Source: an uncultured Bacteroidales bacterium
Lineage (GTDB): Bacteria > Bacteroidota > Bacteroidia > Bacteroidales > UBA932
Reading direction: 5' to 3'
Length of the DNA stretch: 64,000 nt
NCBI GenBank assembly: GCA_944325495.1
Contig: CALVAD010000006.1
Span: forward strand, 1-64,000
The translations under genes were made by a program, and so were the position numbers. The notes under the pieces are model-generated. The model had not been told where the DNA came from and did no database searches. It saw only the letters and a list, made by a program, of their open reading frames with translations. Below, piece after piece: positions 61,635 to 64,000 of the stretch (position 1 is the stretch's first letter; the number at the start of each line of letters is the position of its first letter).

Positions 61635-62432
61635 ATGAACGACATGCCGCAATACGCCGGGAAGGAGATTTTCCAGAGGACCGAACTGCTGCTCGGCGGG
61701 GACGTGATGTCCGCGCTCGCGTCGGCGAACGTGATCATATTCGGTGTAGGAGGCGTCGGGAGCTGGTGTGCCGAAGGCCTCGTGCGCTCCGGAGTACGCC
61801 GTCTTACGATAGTCGATTCCGATGTGGTGGGCGTCAGCAACATCAACCGTCAGCTCATGGCCACGGTGCGCACCGTAGGCAGGCCGAAGGTCGACGCGCT
61901 GAAGGACAGGCTGCTCGACATAAACCCCGAAGCCGAGATCTCCGCGGTCGACAAGGTGTACAGCGAGGAGACGGCGGCGGAGTTCGACATCGCCGGCTAC
62001 GACTATGTCATAGATGCGATAGATACCCTGAAGAACAAGGTCTGCCTGATAATCAACGCGTCGGATGCCGGCCCCGTGTTCTTCTCGTCCATGGGCGCCG
62101 CGCTGAAGGTGGACCCGTCGCGCGTGCGCACGGGCAATTTCTGGAAGGTCAGGGACTGCCCGCTCGGAGCCGCGCTGCGCAAGAAGATACGGCAGAAGAA
62201 GAGGATTCCCGAACATTCCTTCACCTGCGTCTACGGCGACGAAGTGCTGGAGAACAGGGGAGGGCGCGATATCGACGGAGCCGCCTCCCGCCGCGAGGCG
62301 GCCGCTTCCGGCAAGGCCGTGATCAACGGCACCACGGCGCCCGTGACGGCCATATTCGGCATGACTCTGGCCGGCCTCGTGATAAATGACATTTACCGCA
62401 GGACGCTTGACAGGGAGGAGGGGAATGGCTGA
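61635..62432 (+). CDS. tcdA: tRNA threonylcarbamoyladenosine dehydratase
   Basis: A 265-residue E1-like ThiF-fold enzyme that cyclises t6A37 to ct6A in an ATP-dependent reaction. VIIFGVGGVGSWCAEGLVRSG is the nucleotide-binding loop; IVDSDVVGVSNINRQLMA (with the conserved Asn-x-x-Arg-Gln) and DYVIDAIDTLKNKVCLI follow. Length matches TcdA/CsdL. It overlaps the MFS gene by 8 nt. Together with trmO, the window carries two enzymes that act on t6A37. Confidence 0.93.
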   Translation: MNDMPQYAGKEIFQRTELLLGGDVMSALASANVIIFGVGGVGSWCAEGLVRSGVRRLTIVDSDVVGVSNINRQLMATVRTVGRPKVDALKDRLLDINPEAEISAVDKVYSEETAAEFDIAGYDYVIDAIDTLKNKVCLIINASDAGPVFFSSMGAALKVDPSRVRTGNFWKVRDCPLGAALRKKIRQKKRIPEHSFTCVYGDEVLENRGGRDIDGAASRREAAASGKAVINGTTAPVTAIFGMTLAGLVINDIYRRTLDREEGNG

Positions 62433-63603
62433 CAGGCTCTGGAACGGCAACTATATCAGGATATGGACGGGGAACTTCCTGCTGAATTTCTCGTTCACTC
62501 TCATCGTGCCGCTGCTGCCGCTGTATCTGAGCGAAGCGTTCGGCGCGAGCAACGACGTCATCGGCATGGCGCTTGCCGGCTACACGCTGATGGCTCTGGT
62601 CGTCCGGCCTTTCAGCGGCTACGTCGTCGACAACTATCCGAGAAAGATAGTGCTGATAGTCTGCAACTTCTTCTTTTTCCTGCTGTTCTTCGGCTACATA
62701 GTCGCCGGCTCCCTGACCATGTTCACGATTTTCAGGACGCTCCACGGCGCCCCGTTCGGTTCCGTGACCGTGGCGGCAAGCACGGTGGCCATAGACGTGC
62801 TGCCGTCGTCGCGCAGAAGCGAAGGGATAGGCTACTATGGCCTCAGCAACAATCTTGCGACTGCGCTCGGCCCGGTGCTGGCCATATACATGCTTCAGGC
62901 GTTCAAGGGCGATTTCCATGCGCTTTTCTGGATTTCGACGGCGTTCTCGTTCGCCGGTCTGCTCATCGACGCGTCGATAAAGCTTCCTCCCCGCGACTTC
63001 ATGCCGGAGAAGAAGGTCATCTCTCTCGACCGCTTCTTCCTCCTCAAAGGCTGGCGCGAGGCTCTTGCGATGATATGCTATTCGTTCAGCTACGGGGTCG
63101 TGTCCACCTATGTGGCGATTTACGGCAAGGAGGAGCTGGGAATCACCAGCGGCACGGGCATATTCTTCACCCTATTCGCCGTTGGCCTGATAGTCTCGCG
63201 CCTGACGGGAGCGAAGGCCCTGAGAGAGAACAGGGTCAGCCATAACGCCGCCACGGGCTGCCTGGCTTCGATGTGCGGATATCTCGTGTTCGCCGCAGTC
63301 GGCAATCCGGTCGGATACTATCTGTCCGCGTTCATAATAGGTCTCGGCAACGGTCACATGTATCCCGCATTCCAGAACATGTTCATCAATCTGGCGGAGA
63401 ACAGCCAGCGCGGCACCGCCAATTCGTCGATTCTGACTTCCTGGGACGCCGGTCTGGGCCTCGGAGTCCTGTTCGGCGGCATGCTTTCCGAGCATTTCGG
63501 CTACCATGTCGCCTTCTGGGCCGCGCTTGCGGTAAATGCCTCCGGCGTGCTCTGGTATTTCCTGCACGTCCGGAGGCATTTCGAGGAGAACAAGCTGCGC
63601 TAG
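62425..63603 (+). CDS. MFS transporter
   Basis: A 392-residue inner-membrane protein with 12 predicted helices. The loop after helix 2 contains VVRPFSGYVVDNYPRK, the MFS motif A position (G-x-x-x-D-x-x-x-R/K). The start at 62425 (MADRLWNGNYIRIWTGNFLL) matches a drug or metabolite efflux subfamily common in Bacteroidetes. The substrate is unknown. It is translationally coupled to tcdA (8-nt overlap). Confidence 0.85.
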   Translation: MADRLWNGNYIRIWTGNFLLNFSFTLIVPLLPLYLSEAFGASNDVIGMALAGYTLMALVVRPFSGYVVDNYPRKIVLIVCNFFFFLLFFGYIVAGSLTMFTIFRTLHGAPFGSVTVAASTVAIDVLPSSRRSEGIGYYGLSNNLATALGPVLAIYMLQAFKGDFHALFWISTAFSFAGLLIDASIKLPPRDFMPEKKVISLDRFFLLKGWREALAMICYSFSYGVVSTYVAIYGKEELGITSGTGIFFTLFAVGLIVSRLTGAKALRENRVSHNAATGCLASMCGYLVFAAVGNPVGYYLSAFIIGLGNGHMYPAFQNMFINLAENSQRGTANSSILTSWDAGLGLGVLFGGMLSEHFGYHVAFWAALAVNASGVLWYFLHVRRHFEENKLR

Positions 63604-63606
63604 CCG

Positions 63607-64000
63607 CTACATTTCGAGGGCCATCAGGTCCGCCACGGCGAGCATGTAGTCCAGCTGGGTCTGCAGCGCAAGCTCGCGGGAACTGTAGAAATAACTGATC
63701 TCGTTCATGTAGTCGAGCAGCGACATCTGTCCGCTGTCGAGAGCCTTCCGCAGGTCTTCGAGACCTTCCTTCGAGTCCAGCAGCAGGCTGTATCCTGCGG
63801 CGGAGCCGGCAAGGCCGACGGCCTTGTCGTACAGCATCTCGGCATTGGTCCTGAACTGGATCAGCGCGTCCTGCTCGGCGGTCCTGGCCGCCTCGATCTG
63901 TTTCTTCGCGCTCGAAATCTTCTTTCCGGCGGACCACAGCGGAATGCTGACTCCTACGGAAACTCCTCTGAAACCTTCTCCGGGCACGACTTCGGACTTG
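63607..64000 (-). CDS. TolC-family outer-membrane efflux protein, C-terminal part
   Basis: The gene continues beyond the window; about 130 C-terminal residues are visible. GVSVGVSIPLWSAGKKISSA is the typical strand-turn entering the last helical hairpin of TolC-like proteins, and the long helices QIEAARTAEQDALIQFRTNA and SGQMSLLDYMNEISYFYSSR fit the periplasmic tunnel. The product exports drugs, metals or other compounds together with inner-membrane partners that must lie upstream, outside the window. Convergent with the MFS gene, 3 nt apart. Confidence 0.88.
   Translation of the reverse strand, partial: KSEVVPGEGFRGVSVGVSIPLWSAGKKISSAKKQIEAARTAEQDALIQFRTNAEMLYDKAVGLAGSAAGYSLLLDSKEGLEDLRKALDSGQMSLLDYMNEISYFYSSRELALQTQLDYMLAVADLMALEM

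Noticed and set aside
61566-62450. A long upstream extension of ridA on the minus strand
   Set aside because: It lies opposite tcdA; RidA proteins start at MKKTIASPKA, and promoter-like boxes lie between the genes.

Overview
Organism. Everything points to a GC-rich member of the Bacteroidales (roughly 58-60% GC by eye). Putative promoters match the Bacteroidetes sigma-ABfr pattern (TTTG, about 20 bp, then TAnnTTTG), and there are no clear Shine-Dalgarno sites. The gene families are phylum-typical: a BACON lipoprotein, a PCMD-domain lipoprotein, a DUF5723 barrel with its lipoprotein partner, a split GcvP, and the ArgF' type of acylornithine carbamoyltransferase. A Rikenellaceae-like or related high-GC gut/rumen lineage is plausible, but I cannot fix the family from sequence alone.

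Layout. 1-8.3 kb: tail of a sialate O-acetylesterase, a secreted GH2 beta-galactosidase, a CDP-alcohol phosphatidyltransferase plus cardiolipin-synthase pair, a BACON lipoprotein, a small outer-membrane barrel and a ureohydrolase. 8.3-13.8 kb: a complete glycine-cleavage operon (gcvT-gcvH-gcvPA-gcvPB) with an unknown protein in front and an M15-like periplasmic protein behind. 13.8-19.7 kb: trmO, an M23 lipoprotein, a PCMD lipoprotein/barrel pair, tRNA-Phe and a PatB/MalY lyase. 19.8-25.1 kb: an outer-membrane porin followed by a complete potABCD polyamine importer. 25.5-32.4 kb: DUF5723 barrel and lipoprotein, a large GNAT/membrane fusion, and a NupG-like permease. 32.5-36.7 kb: tgt, an LptF/G permease, dut, murF. 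36.8-43.3 kb: glycerate kinase, a helix-hairpin-helix outer-membrane protein, an in-frame HPRT-adenylate kinase fusion, a TonB_C/thioredoxin-like fusion and a flavin reductase. 43.8-56.7 kb: a large minus-strand arginine locus (GNAT-argG-argC-argD-argF', a repeat-rich 660-bp gap, argB-argE-argH-carA-carB). 57-64 kb: a degenerate 2-hydroxyacid dehydrogenase, a small HTH protein, an SLC13 transporter with two RCK_C domains, ridA, tcdA, an MFS transporter and the end of a TolC-like protein.

How the parts work together. The arginine locus encodes an acylated-ornithine route from glutamate to arginine plus carbamoyl-phosphate synthetase, which supplies the carbamoyl group. The gcv operon feeds one-carbon metabolism. 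The pot operon pairs an outer-membrane porin with an ABC polyamine importer whose binding protein appears membrane-tethered.

Most unusual signal. Intergenic regions carry at least two families of long near-perfect palindromes. In each family the centre is conserved while the 20-30 bp arms differ from site to site yet remain almost perfectly self-complementary. Family A has an inner stem near GGGAGGC/GCCTCCC and a loop ending near GGGAATA. Family B has a conserved 60-80 bp centre beginning CTGGCCGCCC. One family B copy includes the 5' end of the longer trmO reading frame in its arm, and another sits inside the arginine gene run. I do not recognise either as a named element.
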